Of a stretch of DNA of 64,000 nucleotides, positions 1-10,166 are shown one piece after another. A program made the position numbers and the translations under genes. The notes beneath the pieces were generated by a model, which saw only the letters and a list, made by a program, of their open reading frames with translations, was not told the DNA's origin and did not search any database. The first letter of the stretch is position 1. Every line of letters starts with the position of its first letter. This stretch comes from Plotosus lineatus (lineage: Eukaryota; Chordata; Actinopteri; Siluriformes; Plotosidae). The stretch spans positions 9,399,466-9,463,465 of the forward strand of contig CM045746.1 of assembly GCA_024760905.1 (NCBI GenBank), in the 5' to 3' direction.

Positions 1-7
1 GTACGTA

Positions 8-750
8 CAGTGGCACCTCACCTAACGAAATTAATCCGTTCCAGAGCCTTTTTCGTAACCTGCATTTTTGTAAATTGAACTGCATTTTACATGTAAAACG
101 TGTGATTCGTTCCAAGGCTCTCAATATGACACCCTAAACCCTTTAAAAATGATAAAAGCATACCTTTTAAGACCACCTTCTGCTTCAATATGGTACCGAT
201 GGTAGACGGGTTTGGCCATATTCCTTTGTAATATCACTCGAGCCCGTTTCTTCTCACTCGCACTGGAAATCACACGTGTGTGTGTGTGTGTGTGTGTGTT
301 GTCTTAGCATAGTTATAATCTTACAAATGTTTATGGAAGGTTAAAAGCCTGAGTCAAGAAATAAAGCATAAAACAACAGTAACTCTGTCCTTTACATGAA
401 AAGCATCATGGTGGATTCAGCTCCATAGTAGCCAATGGGAGGGAGCTGCGTCATCCCTCCTAGCCAAAAGGAGGCCAACGGGGTGGGATGTTGGGAGATA
501 GGCAATGGGAGGTAGCTGCGTCATCCCTCCGAGCCAATGGGATCCCTGTCCTAGATGGCGCTCGAGTGGAGGCGACATGAACGACAGCTCAGTAGTTAGC
601 CAATGGGAGGCCAGCGGGGAGGGATGTTTGAACGTCCTTGATGGGAGAGCAGCTCGTGCATTGTTTGAATGTTTGAATTTTTAAGATGGCGCTTTCGGAA
701 CCTGAACTTGTTTCGTATCCTGAGACAAAAATTTTAGGAAAATGCTTTTC
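8..750 (-). mobile_element. Tigger-like nonautonomous DNA element, family A, copy 1
   Basis: The element begins CAGTGGCACCTCAC after a TA at 6-7. It is the reverse complement of the more complete copy at 52110-52932, sharing the 'aatccgttcc' end, the 'agccaatgggagg' internal segments and a (GT)n tract at about 276-299 that matches the (CA)n tract of the other copy. The inner end is joined to family E' sequence near 751. Other copies lie at about 12033-13048 and 36445-36828. The Tigger assignment is inferred from the HTH-like remnant in the 52-kb copy. Confidence 0.6.
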
Positions 751-1087
751 AAAAATAATGCATAAGATGTAAATAAAATATAAATACACACACATACAGA
801 TGTGCGCGCACACGCAGATGCACGCACAAACTCAGATGTGCACCTCACATAAAAATGTAAGTAGTTTTGATGGGGGGGGGGGGGGGGGGTTGGGGTTCGG
901 GTTGTTTGTTTTTGTTTGTTTGGGTTTTTTTTTGCATAACTGGCCTTGTTTTGTGGCATTTTCCTTAATTTTCCCCACAATTCTTTCTTAATTTCCTTAT
1001 TTTTTTAATGAGATGAATATTTAAAAAAAAAAAAAACTATGCATTGAAGCCGTATGAATTAAAGCGCAAAGTAGCGAGGGAACCCTG
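751..1087 (-). mobile_element. CAGT-type DNA element, family E', partial copy 1
   Basis: This is the reverse complement of the first part of the complete element at 56143-56669. It shares the G/T-rich 'ttggggttcgggttg' region, the 'ggccttgttttgtggca' region and a terminal 'gagggaaccctg' end. A 19-bp G run sits at about 871-889. Its inner end abuts family A at about 751, the same kind of junction as near 12032. Confidence 0.55.
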
Positions 1088-1339
1088 TGTATGTGTTTAT
1101 ATTTGTGTGTGTGTGTGTGTATAAAGGGTGAAACACCGAAAGCAGACATTTCTATTGAAAAGCAACTATTCTATCTCAAGTGCTTTTCGGCAACCCAGTC
1201 AAACTAACCCCTCAGCACAACTCCAAGCACCAGCACGACCATTGGTCATGAGATCAGCATCTCCTGGATGTGTACCCAGCACTAACAAAGATGGTCCATG
1301 CTTTGCTGTTCTGCTTCCATGATCCACAGGTCGAAGGCT

Positions 1340-3305
1340 TCCCCAAAGAAAACACTGCATCTGTGGTGCTCTTTCTTTGCATGAAATCAAACTGTTGTTC
1401 ACAAATGCTGACCTCTGCCCTTAGTCTAGCTTCCACGATTCTTTCCTATAACTTCATCATATGGCTCATTGTTATTCCTCTGTATTTGCCACAACTCTGC
1501 ATATCGCCCTTGTTCTTAAAAATGGGCACCATCACACTTCTCCATTTCTCCAGCATCCTCTCACTCTCTAGGACCGTGTTGAATGCTCTTGTCAGAAAAT
1601 CTACTGCTACCTTCCCTAGACACTTCCATACCTCCACAGGTATGTCATCAGGACCAACTGCCTTTCCACTCTTCATCCTCTTCAATGCCCTCCTCACTTC
1701 TCCCTTACTAATCTTTGCTACTTTCTGGTCCTCAACGGTCACCTCTTCTGCTCTTTTTCGCGCTCCCTCTCTCTCTCTCTCGTTTTCCTCATTCATCAGC
1801 TCTTCAAAATACTCTTTCCGTCTTGTTTGTCCTTAATCACTCTAACTTGCTGCACGTCCTTCCAATCTCTCTTTCTCTTCTGTGCCAACCTGTATAAATA
1901 ATTTTCTCCCTCCTTACCATCCAACCTAGCATACAAGTCCTCATATGCCCTCTGTTTGGCCTTTGACACCACTACCTTCGCCTTACGCTGTGTTGTCCCT
2001 GTATTGCTGTTCGAAGAATGTTCCACTTCTTTTTAGCTAACCTTTTCCTTTGTACACACTCCTGTACTTCCTCATTCCACCACCAAGTCTCCTTATCTAC
2101 TTTCCTTCCAGATGACATACCACGTACCCTCCTACCTGTCTCCCTGATCACATTAGCTGTAGTTGTCCAGTCATCTGGAAGCACTTCCTGACCACCCAAA
2201 GCCTGTTTCAACTCCTCCTTGAAGTCAACACAACATTCTTCCTTTTTCAGCTTCCACCACTTTGTCTTCTGCTCTGCCTTTGCCTTCTTCACCTTCCTCG
2301 CCATCAGCATCATCCTGCAAACCACCATCCTATGCTGTCTGGCAACACTCTCATCCCCTGCTACTTTGCAGTCACTGACTTCCTTAAACTTACATCGTCG
2401 ACACAAGATGTATTCAACCTGTGTGCTCCTACCTCCGCTTTTATAAGTCACCCTGTGCTCCTGTCTCTTCTGGAAGATAGTATTCATCACAGCCATTTCC
2501 ATCCTTTTCACAAAATCTGTCCTATGTTCCTGCCTTGGATACCAAACTTGCCCATCACTTCCTTGTTCCCTCTGTTGCCTGCACCAACATGTCCATTGAA
2601 GTCTACACCAATGACCACTCTTTCACCTCTGGGGGTATTCTGCATCACATCATCTAACTCACTCCAGAGTCTCTCCTTCTCTTCTAGTCTGACATCCTGT
2701 CTGTGGGGCATAAGCACTAACAACATTGAACATGACACCTTCAATTTCTAACTTGAGACTCATCACTCTGTCTGACACTCTTTTTTTTTTTTAACATTAC
2801 TGACCAACCCCTCCTTCACTATGACTCCTACTCCATTTCTCTTCCCATCCACGCCATGATAAAACAGCTTAAACTCTGCCCCAAAGCTTCTAGCCTTGCT
2901 ACTTTTCCACCTGGTCTCCTGAACACACAGTATGTCCACCTTCCTCCTCTGCATCATGTCAGCCAGCTCTCAAGCTTTTCCTGTTGTAGTTCCGATATTC
3001 AAAGTCCCTTCTCTCAGTCCTACACTCATGCCTTTGCTCTTCTCTCTCTGCCTATGCACACGCCTCCTGCCTCTTCTTCTTCGACCAACAGTAGTGCAGT
3101 ATCCAGCAGCACCCTGTTGGTTAACAGCACTGATGACGGTTGTTAACCCGGACCTCGACCGATCCGGTTTGGAAGTCATATTGATGATTTGCATGGAGAA
3201 TTTGGCATAGGTTTTACGTCAGATGCCCTTACTGACACAACTCTCTGCATTTATCTGGGCTTAAGACCGGCGTGAGGAAGAATACTGGCTTGTGACCCCC
3301 ATGAC
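1340..3305 (-). mobile_element. RTE-like LINE, 5' two thirds, frameshifted
   Basis: Read on the minus strand this is a decayed non-LTR retrotransposon. From the 5' end (near 3305) it has a leader, then an apurinic-endonuclease domain with 'DILCVQETRWKSSKARS' at about 2900 and 'VVIGVDFNGHVGAGNRG' at about 2580. A linker follows, and then the first reverse-transcriptase blocks, 'MKSGKAVGPDDIPVEVWK' (about 1670) and 'VMVPIFKNKGDMQSCGKYRG' (about 1490). Homology is lost near 1340, inside the RT finger region, so the YADD core and 3' end are missing. The coding sequence is broken over at least five frames. The endonuclease style resembles RTE/Bov-B LINEs by recall; the clade was not tested. Many apparent plus-strand ORFs here are shadows of it. 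Confidence 0.85.
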
Positions 3306-3356
3306 CGCATTTTTATATATATATATATTAGCATGTGTGTATATAATATATACATA

Positions 3357-4106
3357 CAGACGGTACCCTACTTTCGAACTTTTGTTTCAAGAACATCCAT
3401 ACATACGGACAGCCCTGTTCGTTAAATACTTGTATTTATGAAATAGGATTAATATATCCTGAGGTAACACTTCATATTCAATTAGGCTTCGGCAGAGCGG
3501 CGTGGCTGATCCACGCGGGCGGATCGCAATGCGCAACCCTGATCCTACGCACCAATCTACCGTGCTTTAAAGACGAGCAGCCCGTTCATTCCGGTGCCTG
3601 AAGATTGTCCTTCTTCACATCACTTTTTTCCTGTGATCTCTTTGGCTCCTGGTTTCAGCTCTGCGCTCGACCAATTCCCACTCCGTAGTTCCACGTATCT
3701 AAAGTTTTGGTGTTTTTCCTTGTCACTAGCAGTGACTGTTTTCCCCCTTGATCAACTGCTTCCCCTGTAACAATCAAGTCTCTCTGTGTTCATCGTACTC
3801 TGTTTCCTGCATTTTGGGTCCGGCTGAAAGTTCCTGACGTCACAGTTACCTTGTTAATTTGTGGTGCATTTAGGTTTGCACCTTGTACCAATAAATTATA
3901 TATTCAATAGAATGAAATAAGATGATTATGCAGAGAGAGAGAGAGAGAGCGAGAGAGATTGTATACAGTACAAACTTATATAGGTTACTTCTACAAGCTT
4001 GAAACATACGTGCCCCTCTAATGAACGCCCTGTAACGATTTGCAAATAAATTCATCTAACAAAGGCCGTCCGGAATGTAACTCGTTTGGAAGTTGGGGAG
4101 TGTCAG
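3357..4106. mobile_element. CAGT-type DNA element, family G, copy 1
   Basis: The left end (CAGACGGTACCC...ttcgaac) follows a TA. The right end, in reverse complement, reads 'ctgacactccccaacttcc'. Internal sequence ('gtgctataaagacgagcag', 'gaagattgtcc', a (GA)n tract at 3931-3958) is shared with the copy at about 7599-8668, which shows it is a dispersed element. No coding capacity was recognised. Confidence 0.5.
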
Positions 4107-4155
4107 TATACACACACACACACACACATACACACACGCACATATATATATATAA
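4107..4155. repeat. (CA)n/(TA)n microsatellite
   Basis: Short CA then TA dinucleotide runs directly follow the family G element. Confidence 0.9.
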
Positions 4156-4347
4156 AATCATGCTGTGCAAATGTTTTCACCCCCTTACCAATTGCTGACA
4201 TTTTTTGCACGTTTGTCACGGTCATCCATTTCCAGATCAAGCAAACCTAAATATTGGACAAAGATAAAACACAAGTAAATACAAAGTGCAGTTTTCAGTG
4301 CCAATTGCATTTATTAAAGGGCATAAACATTTTAACCTAGACACACA

Positions 4348-5147
4348 CAGTGGTACAAATTTAATCCTTTCCAAGGGAAAGCTCGTAAGTCGAAACGTTT
4401 GTTAGATAAAACAATTTTTTCCAGAAGAAACAACAAAACCAATTAATCTGTTCCAACCCCCTCCCAAAGTCATATCACCTGCCACAAACACGTATATTTG
4501 ACCTAGTATATTAAAGATAAACATGATAAAAATAATAATTATTTCACAATAATAATAATACATGTACATCAACATTACTAATAATTGATAATAAATAATA
4601 ATAAAACAAGAGTAAACAATGTCAACTCCCGGTCATTGACTGCGACTGTCACGTGGGCCAGCATATGTCAAGTTGTCAGGTTTGTAGACATGAGGTGGTG
4701 CGTAACAAAGAATTGTGTGCATGTGCACGCTACGAATGCCATTGAGGAAAGGCTTGTGTTGTGGTGGGCTCCCACAAAGCCACTGCTTCCCAACTGGGGG
4801 GGGTTGTTGATGACGACACGGGTGGACGGATATGACCCTGGTGAACATGCTTTTTTTCCGTACTGTACTAGATTTAAGTGTAATTGCGCATCCAGTACAG
4901 TGGTTGGCAGTGGCACTCTCATTGTTGTGCTATAGTGTAGGGGAAAAAGCACCGAACATAAGGCATTATCAGAGCACAGAGGAATACATGCGGAAGAATA
5001 CGAGGCTAATTGTCTCAGAACAGCCATTTTCCCAGCAGAGGTCATAAATAAAATTTTGCTTGTTGGATGGGGCAGATTTTTAGCAGCATTGAAGCTCGTA
5101 TCATGGAAAATTCGTCATAAAAGACACTCGTAAGTCAAGGTACCATA
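4348..5147. mobile_element. CAGT-type DNA element, family F
   Basis: The left end is CAGTGGTACAAATTTAATCC, and the right end in reverse complement reads 'atggtaccttgacttacga'. These look like decayed terminal inverted repeats of a short TA-targeting DNA element. There is only one copy in the window, so the boundaries are approximate. The interior holds no recognised protein. Confidence 0.45.
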
Positions 5148-5151
5148 TATG

Positions 5152-5606
5152 ATGTCCTCTGCATCTTCTTCTCTTACACCAACTGCCTTCATGTCCTCCT
5201 TCACCACGTCCATGAATCGTCTCTTTGGTCTTCCTCTAGGGTTAGGGTTAGCTCTCTATTTTTTCCTGTCATAGTTCCAACATTCACAGTCCCTACTCTC
5301 AGTCCTACACTCATTCCTTTCCTCTTCTCTCTCTGCCTACGGACACACCTCCTGCCTCTCCTTCTTCAAAGTCTTCGACCAACAGTAGTCCAATTTCCAC
5401 CAGCACCCTGTTGGTTAACAGCACTGATCGCAGTCGTTAACCTGGGCCTCGATCGATCCGGTATGACTTTTTTGTTGTGACTCGCATGTTTTATTTTGCA
5501 TTTGTTTTACGCCAGATGCCCTTCCTGATGCAACCCTCTGCATTTATCCGGGCTTGGGACAGGCGTGAGGGAGAGACACTGGCTTGTGCCTCTTCCTCAC
5601 GGCTGC
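5152..5606 (-). mobile_element. RTE-like LINE with a large internal deletion
   Basis: On the minus strand, 5260-5606 matches the 5' leader and start of the LINE at 1340-3305 (shared 'caccctgttggttaacagca' and 'ccagatgcccttcctgatgc'). By contrast 5152-5238 matches the LINE 3' end as seen at 31660-31740, the 'PRGRPKRRFMDVVKEDM' region. The two ends join at about 5239-5253 in a short 'gggttagggttag' junction, so roughly the central 3 kb is absent. Confidence 0.75.
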
Positions 5607-5651
5607 ATTGATGTATGATATATAGTGTGTGTGTGCATATATGTGTGTGAT

Positions 5652-5658
<7 letters not shown>

Positions 5659-5708
<50 letters not shown>
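5659..5708. repeat. (TA)n microsatellite
   Basis: About 25 TA units, ending at the TA target of the Tc1-like element that follows. Confidence 0.95.
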
Positions 5709-5710
5709 TA

Positions 5711-6674
5711 GTCCTTCTCAAGAAATTAGCATATTGTGATCAAGTTTTCTGTAATGTACTGATAAAAATTAAACTTTCATATATTTTAGATTCATTGCAC
5801 CCCAACTGAAATATTTCATGTCTTTTATTGTTTTAATACTGATGATTTAGGCATACAGCTCATGAAAACCCAAAATTCCTATCTCAAAAAATTAGCATAT
5901 CATGAAAAGGTACTCTAAATGAGCTATTAACCTAATCATCTGAATCAACCAATTAACTCTAAACACGTGCAAAAGATTCCTGAGGCTTTTAAAAACTCCC
6001 AGCCTGGTTCATTACTCAAAACCGCAATCATGGGTAAGACTGCCGACCTGACTGCTGTCCAGAAGGCCATCATTGACATCCTCAAGCAAGAGGGTAAGAA
6101 ACAGAAAGAAATCTCTGAGCGAATAGGCTGTTCCCAGAGTGCTGTATCAGGGCACCTCAGTGGGACGTCTGTGGGAAGTAAAAAGTGTGTCAGAAAACGC
6201 TGCACAACCAGAAAAGGTGACCGGACCCTGAGGAAGATTGTGAAGAAGGGCCGATTCCAGACCTTGGGGGACCTGTGGAAGCAGTGGACTGGGCTACAGG
6301 TGCCGCGTTCCCCAAGTCAAGCCACTTTTGAACCAGAAACAGCGGCAGAAGCGCCTGACCTGGGCTACAGAGAAGCAGCAGTAGACTGTTGCTCAGTGGG
6401 TCCAAAGTACTTTTTTCGGATGAAAGCAAATTTTGCATGTCATTCGGAAATCAAGGTGCCAGAGTCTGGAGGAAGACTGGAGAGAAGGAAATGCCAAAAT
6501 GCCTGAAGTCCAGTGTCAAGTACCCACAGTCAGTGATGGTATTAAAACAATAAAAGACCTGAAATATTTCAGTTGGTGTGCAATGAATCTAAAATATATG
6601 AAAGTTTAATTTTTATCAGTACATTACAGAAAATAATGAACTTCATCACAATATGCTAATTTTTTGAGAAGGTC
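5711..6674 (+). mobile_element. Tc1-like DNA transposon, internally deleted
   Basis: The element is bounded by TA dinucleotides (5709-5710 and 6675-6676). Its terminal inverted repeats are over 100 bp long: the left arm begins GTCCTTCTCAAGAAATTAGC and the right arm is its imperfect inverse. It carries the N-terminal part of a transposase gene (next entry). It was inserted at the edge of a (TA)n/(TG)n microsatellite. The missing C-terminal catalytic half makes it nonautonomous. Confidence 0.9.
6030..6506 (+). pseudogene. Tc1-like transposase, truncated and frameshifted
   Basis: The ATG at 6030 opens a frame starting MGKTADLTAVQKAIIDILK, the paired-like helix-turn-helix DNA-binding domain of Tc1 transposases. 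A second helix-turn-helix follows ('RKGDRTLRKIVKKGRFQTLG'). The frame is then lost. In another frame, around 6395-6420, the 'VLFSDES' type block holding the first catalytic Asp can still be read. Sequence corresponding to the later catalytic Asp and Glu is gone, because the coding region runs straight into the right inverted repeat near 6545. Full Tc1 transposases are about 340 residues, and under half is represented here. It is not expected to be catalytically active. Confidence 0.85.
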
Positions 6675-6676
6675 TA

Positions 6677-6697
6677 GTGTGTGTGTGTGTGTGTGTA

Positions 6698-6739
<42 letters not shown>
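6677..6739. repeat. (TG)n then (TA)n microsatellite
   Basis: Compound TG and TA runs lie between the Tc1-like element and the next DNA element. Confidence 0.95.
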
Positions 6740-6742
<3 letters not shown>

Positions 6743-7506
6743 TAAAACCTCCGCTGACAAACGCTTAAGCTCACGAACTTTTCGCCTCAAGAACATTAAA
6801 TTTGCGAGCATATTGTCTGCTGACGAACTAGTTTTCGGCGGACGAATCAAACCACGCGGTCGAACAGCGCCACGGTGGCGGCCACGAGAAGCTGACGCAC
6901 GCTCATGGCGTCACAGTTTGTCACACCCCTTTCTTTGAATGCGGAAGTGTTTTGTGTTTGATAGACATTTTGGACCATATTGAGTGTACTTTTGCTATTA
7001 TGGGACCGAAAAAGACCCCACCACAGGCGGAGATCATTGAAAAACACGAACGAGGTGTGCGTTTGTGTGACTTCGTGTCCCAGTACCAGTACGCTAAGTC
7101 TACCACCATCCTTAAGAACAAGGAAGCTATTAAGGGTGCGTGTGTGGCTAAGGGTGTTTCCAAACACTCCTTCCAAACAGTAAGTCCCTCCCTCCCTCCC
7201 TCCTCCTCCCACTCCATTCCATTAAGCCATCAACTACCATCACAAAGGTAAATAAAACGACTTTATTATACAGTACAGTTTATTTCTTTAATTACAATAC
7301 AATAGCACATTTATTATACATAAAATAAGGTATATTTTCGTGTAGTTTTAAGGCTTATTTAGTAGAAAATTGTTTTATGGGGACCTGGGAACGGATTATT
7401 CTCATTTTAATGGTTTCTTATGGGAAATAAATGTTCGGAAGACGAACTTTTCGCCTTACACACACTTTCTGGGAACCAATTATGTTCGAGAGCAGAGGTA
7501 TCACTG
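6740..7506 (+). mobile_element. Tigger-like DNA element, family B
   Basis: The left end is CAGTAAAACCTCCGCTGACA. The right end in reverse complement is CAGTGATACCTCTGCTCTCG and is followed by TA at 7507-7508. It encodes the N-terminal HTH of a CENP-B/jerky-type transposase (next entry) and then runs into noncoding sequence, so it is an internally deleted copy. Confidence 0.7.
7000..7251 (+). pseudogene. Tigger/jerky-like transposase N-terminal fragment
   Basis: The frame from the ATG at 7000 begins MGPKKTPPQAEIIEKHERGV and continues with RLCDFVSQYQYAKSTTILKN then KEAIKG. This is the pattern of the N-terminal CENP-B-type helix-turn-helix of Tigger/jerky transposases, where an 'IxxxHExGxRxxDLAxxY' helix precedes 'STIxTILKxKExIK'. 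After about residue 60 the frame becomes low complexity (Ser/Pro) and stops at 7251, so the DDE catalytic domain is absent. The family call rests on recalled motif shape, not a search. Confidence 0.65.
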
Positions 7507-7535
7507 TATATATATATATATTGATATTGTGTGTA

Positions 7536-7597
<62 letters not shown>
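7506..7597. repeat. Compound (TA)n-(TG)n-(TA)n microsatellite
   Basis: Dinucleotide runs lie between two DNA elements. Confidence 0.95.
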
Positions 7598-7598
<1 letters not shown>

Positions 7599-8668
7599 TA
7601 GACGCTCCCCAGCTTACGAACATTTGTTTTACAAATCCGGAGATACGAACAGGGTCATGGACTGAGGTCAAAAGTGAAATGAAACTGTAGAACAAACGGA
7701 AGAAAATATATAGAACGATATAATCATAAATATAAGTATGAAATATGATTAAACATGGTCTTGAGGTACACTTAATACTCGGCTCCATCGGAGGGGCGTG
7801 GCTTACACGTGCTTTACACCATTCAGAGGTCACGGAAGAGAAGAGGAATTATTCATTTCTGAACTAAATTTTCAAAGAAGAAACAAATTGACTCCAGAAT
7901 TATAATGAAATGGATTTGAGTGAAACTTTCTGTAAATCTGATCAGATCAGCTGTGCTTGAGAGGAACCAGGAGTTTAAACACCGGACATAATGATATTGA
8001 TAATGTACAGAGTGTTCATTTTATAATTGAATAATTTTACATTTTTAACATTTTAATTTTTATTATACCCACTATGTGGATTTCATTTAATTTGAAAATA
8101 TTTTATATATCTTTTTAATTTATGTATACTACATTTTGGAAAGAATTTTAATAAAGTTTCCTGACATTATTTCCCATCTCCCGTGCTATAAAGACGAGCA
8201 GCACGCTCAACCTGGTGCTGGAAGATTGTCCCACTTCACGTGCCTGTTTTCCTATAATCTCTCTGGCTTCTGGTTTTAGCTCTGCACTCACTAGCAGTGA
8301 CTACATTTCCCCCTTGCTCAACTACCTCCACTGGAACAATAAAGTCTCTCCGTTTTCATCCTGCTCTGTCTCCTGCATTTTGGGTCCTGCTGAAAGGACT
8401 TGATGCCACAGTTAGCTTGACAATTTATGGTGTATTTAGGTTTGCAACTCGTACCAATAAATGATAAATTCTATAGAATGAAATAAGATGATTATGGGGA
8501 GAGAGAGACAGAGAGAGAGAGAGATTGTGTACAGTTTAAACTCGTATAAGTTACTTATACAAGGTTTAAACATATGTTCCCTCTAAAGAACGCCCAGTAA
8601 CAATTTGCAAACAAATACATCAAATGATTGGCCGTCCAGAACCTAACTCGTTCATAAGCTGAGGTGTG
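7599..8668. mobile_element. CAGT-type DNA element, family G, copy 2
   Basis: Both ends match copy 1: 'gctccccagcttacgaac' on the left, and the reverse complement of 'ttcataagctgagg' on the right. The interior shares 'gtgctataaagacgagcag' and a (GA)n tract at about 8497-8525. This copy is longer than copy 1, holding extra AT-rich sequence at about 7990-8160. No coding capacity was recognised. Confidence 0.55.
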
Positions 8669-8688
8669 TATTTGTATACATGTGTATA

Positions 8689-9300
8689 CAGTAGGCCCTC
8701 GATATTCGTGGGGGTTCGGTTCTGGCCCCTCCCGCGAATTAAGATAATCCGCGAGTTCTGTACCCGGAAGTTAAACCCCATGTATCATAGTACATGCGCG
8801 AATGAGCAACCGGAGGTAAGATACGATGTATCTATTACATGTGCTAAAATATGCTTCTTAAACACATTCTGTAGACAGTCTTACTCAATGATTAAGAAAA
8901 ACTTTTCAATTTTTACTGTTATATTTATTGATGATAATATATAAACTTTATACAGCATATACTGTTGTAAAGCACTAGTATTAAAGTCTTTTTCCATTAT
9001 TATTCCAGTACAGTACCCAAGTTAATTTTTAGAAGGTTTGTGCATGAGATTTTTATGTTCTGTAGCATGTTTAACAAATGATACCAAAAGGCTAAACTTT
9101 ATTCCGCTTCATGTCCTTTTACATTGAACTCAGAGTGATGTCTCCATGATTACGCTGCCTAGAGGGTGACGTCGCAAAGTTCTCGAAGTCAAATTGATTC
9201 TTTGTTCGATTTAATTTGTTTTATTTGTTGTTTTGTTCGTTCATGTTTTGCTCTATGCTTGCCTACAACCGGTCGACCCTACTACAGCTATAAGCTGTAG
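8689..9300 (+). mobile_element. CAGT-type DNA element, family C, copy 1 (partial)
   Basis: It starts after TA with CAGTAGGCCCTCGATATTCG. It shares its left end with copies at 10167, 15205 and 50774. Its interior at about 8965-9200 ('attattccagtacagtaccc', 'catgtccttttacattgaac') is shared with 51110-51320. The right boundary is uncertain, where LINE sequence takes over. Confidence 0.6.
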
Positions 9301-9660
9301 GCTAATATACTATCCTGAGCTAATATGCTATGGTAGCTCAATGCTAGCTGGACCCCGGCTAACAATAAGCGCTTGGGATCGCAGGGGATGAAGGCCATGT
9401 CGCCGGCTGGTGCAATCTTCCTTGTGGGGGTGTACTCTCCTCACGCCTTGTTTCACAGAAACACAGCATGGAGCAGTCCTGCAGATCCCTGTGCGCTGCA
9501 ATCTGAGTATGGAGCTCATCCATCTTGTTTCGCAGGGACTGAACATTTTCAAGCAGTATGACCGGAAGTGCTAACCATCCGCTTCTAACCAAGCGCCGGA
9601 GACTCTGAGAACTCCACCTGGGCTCGTTGTTCGCCGGGGTGCGGCTAGCATTGCGCTACC
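9300..9660 (-). mobile_element. L2-clade LINE fragment, endonuclease start
   Basis: On the minus strand one frame reads 'SLRNKMDELHTQIAAHRDLQ' followed by 'DCSMLCFCET'. This has the shape of the beginning of the endonuclease domain of L2-type LINEs, where an 'N-RSL-NKMDEL' motif precedes 'LCFTETWL'. It is a short frameshifted piece between two DNA elements. The clade is assigned from recall. Confidence 0.6.
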
Positions 9661-9671
9661 ATAGCATATTA

Positions 9672-10096
9672 TTGAATTAAAAAATAAGAAAGAATCGGGG
9701 GAAAAGTTAAGGAAAATGCTACAAAAACAATGCCAATTATGCAAAAATAACCCTAAACCAACAAAAAAAAAACCCAACCTAAAATCTCCCCTCAAAACTA
9801 CTTACATTGTTGCATCTGTGTGTGCACGTGCATCTGCACATGCGCGTGCATGTTTGTGTGTCGTCGTCTTCTCATGCATTATCATCTGTATGTGTGTGTA
9901 TTTATTTATTTTTTTTAAATGTTCAGTTGTTATAATAAGCATTTATAGCATTGAATATGTATTTATTGATATTATATACACATATACATGTATGTATGTA
10001 TATGTCAGTCGGGGGGGGTGGTAGGTGATCCTACTTCGTGGATTTCGATGGTCGTGTGGAGATCTCGGTTCCAATTAACTACAAAAGTGAGGGATG
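9672..10096 (+). mobile_element. CAGT-type DNA element, family E', copy 2 (partial)
   Basis: It shares 'ggaaaatgct', 'gccaattatgcaaaaa', a run of CA-rich 'tgcacgtgcatctgcac' and the end 'gatctcggttccaattaac' with the complete copy at 56143-56669. The left inverted repeat is missing or degraded. Confidence 0.6.
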
Positions 10097-10166
10097 CGCT
10101 AAAAAAATATATGCTTCGTAAACACGTTCTATAGACAGTCTTACTCATTAATACAGTATTAATGTA

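Noticed and set aside
1270..3146. Plus-strand ORFs of 139-188 residues over the first LINE
   Set aside because: They are antisense shadows of the minus-strand endonuclease and RT frames and have no motif of their own.
5238..5253. Telomere-like (TTAGGG) motif
   Set aside because: Only about two units, at a LINE deletion junction; too short to be called an interstitial telomeric repeat.
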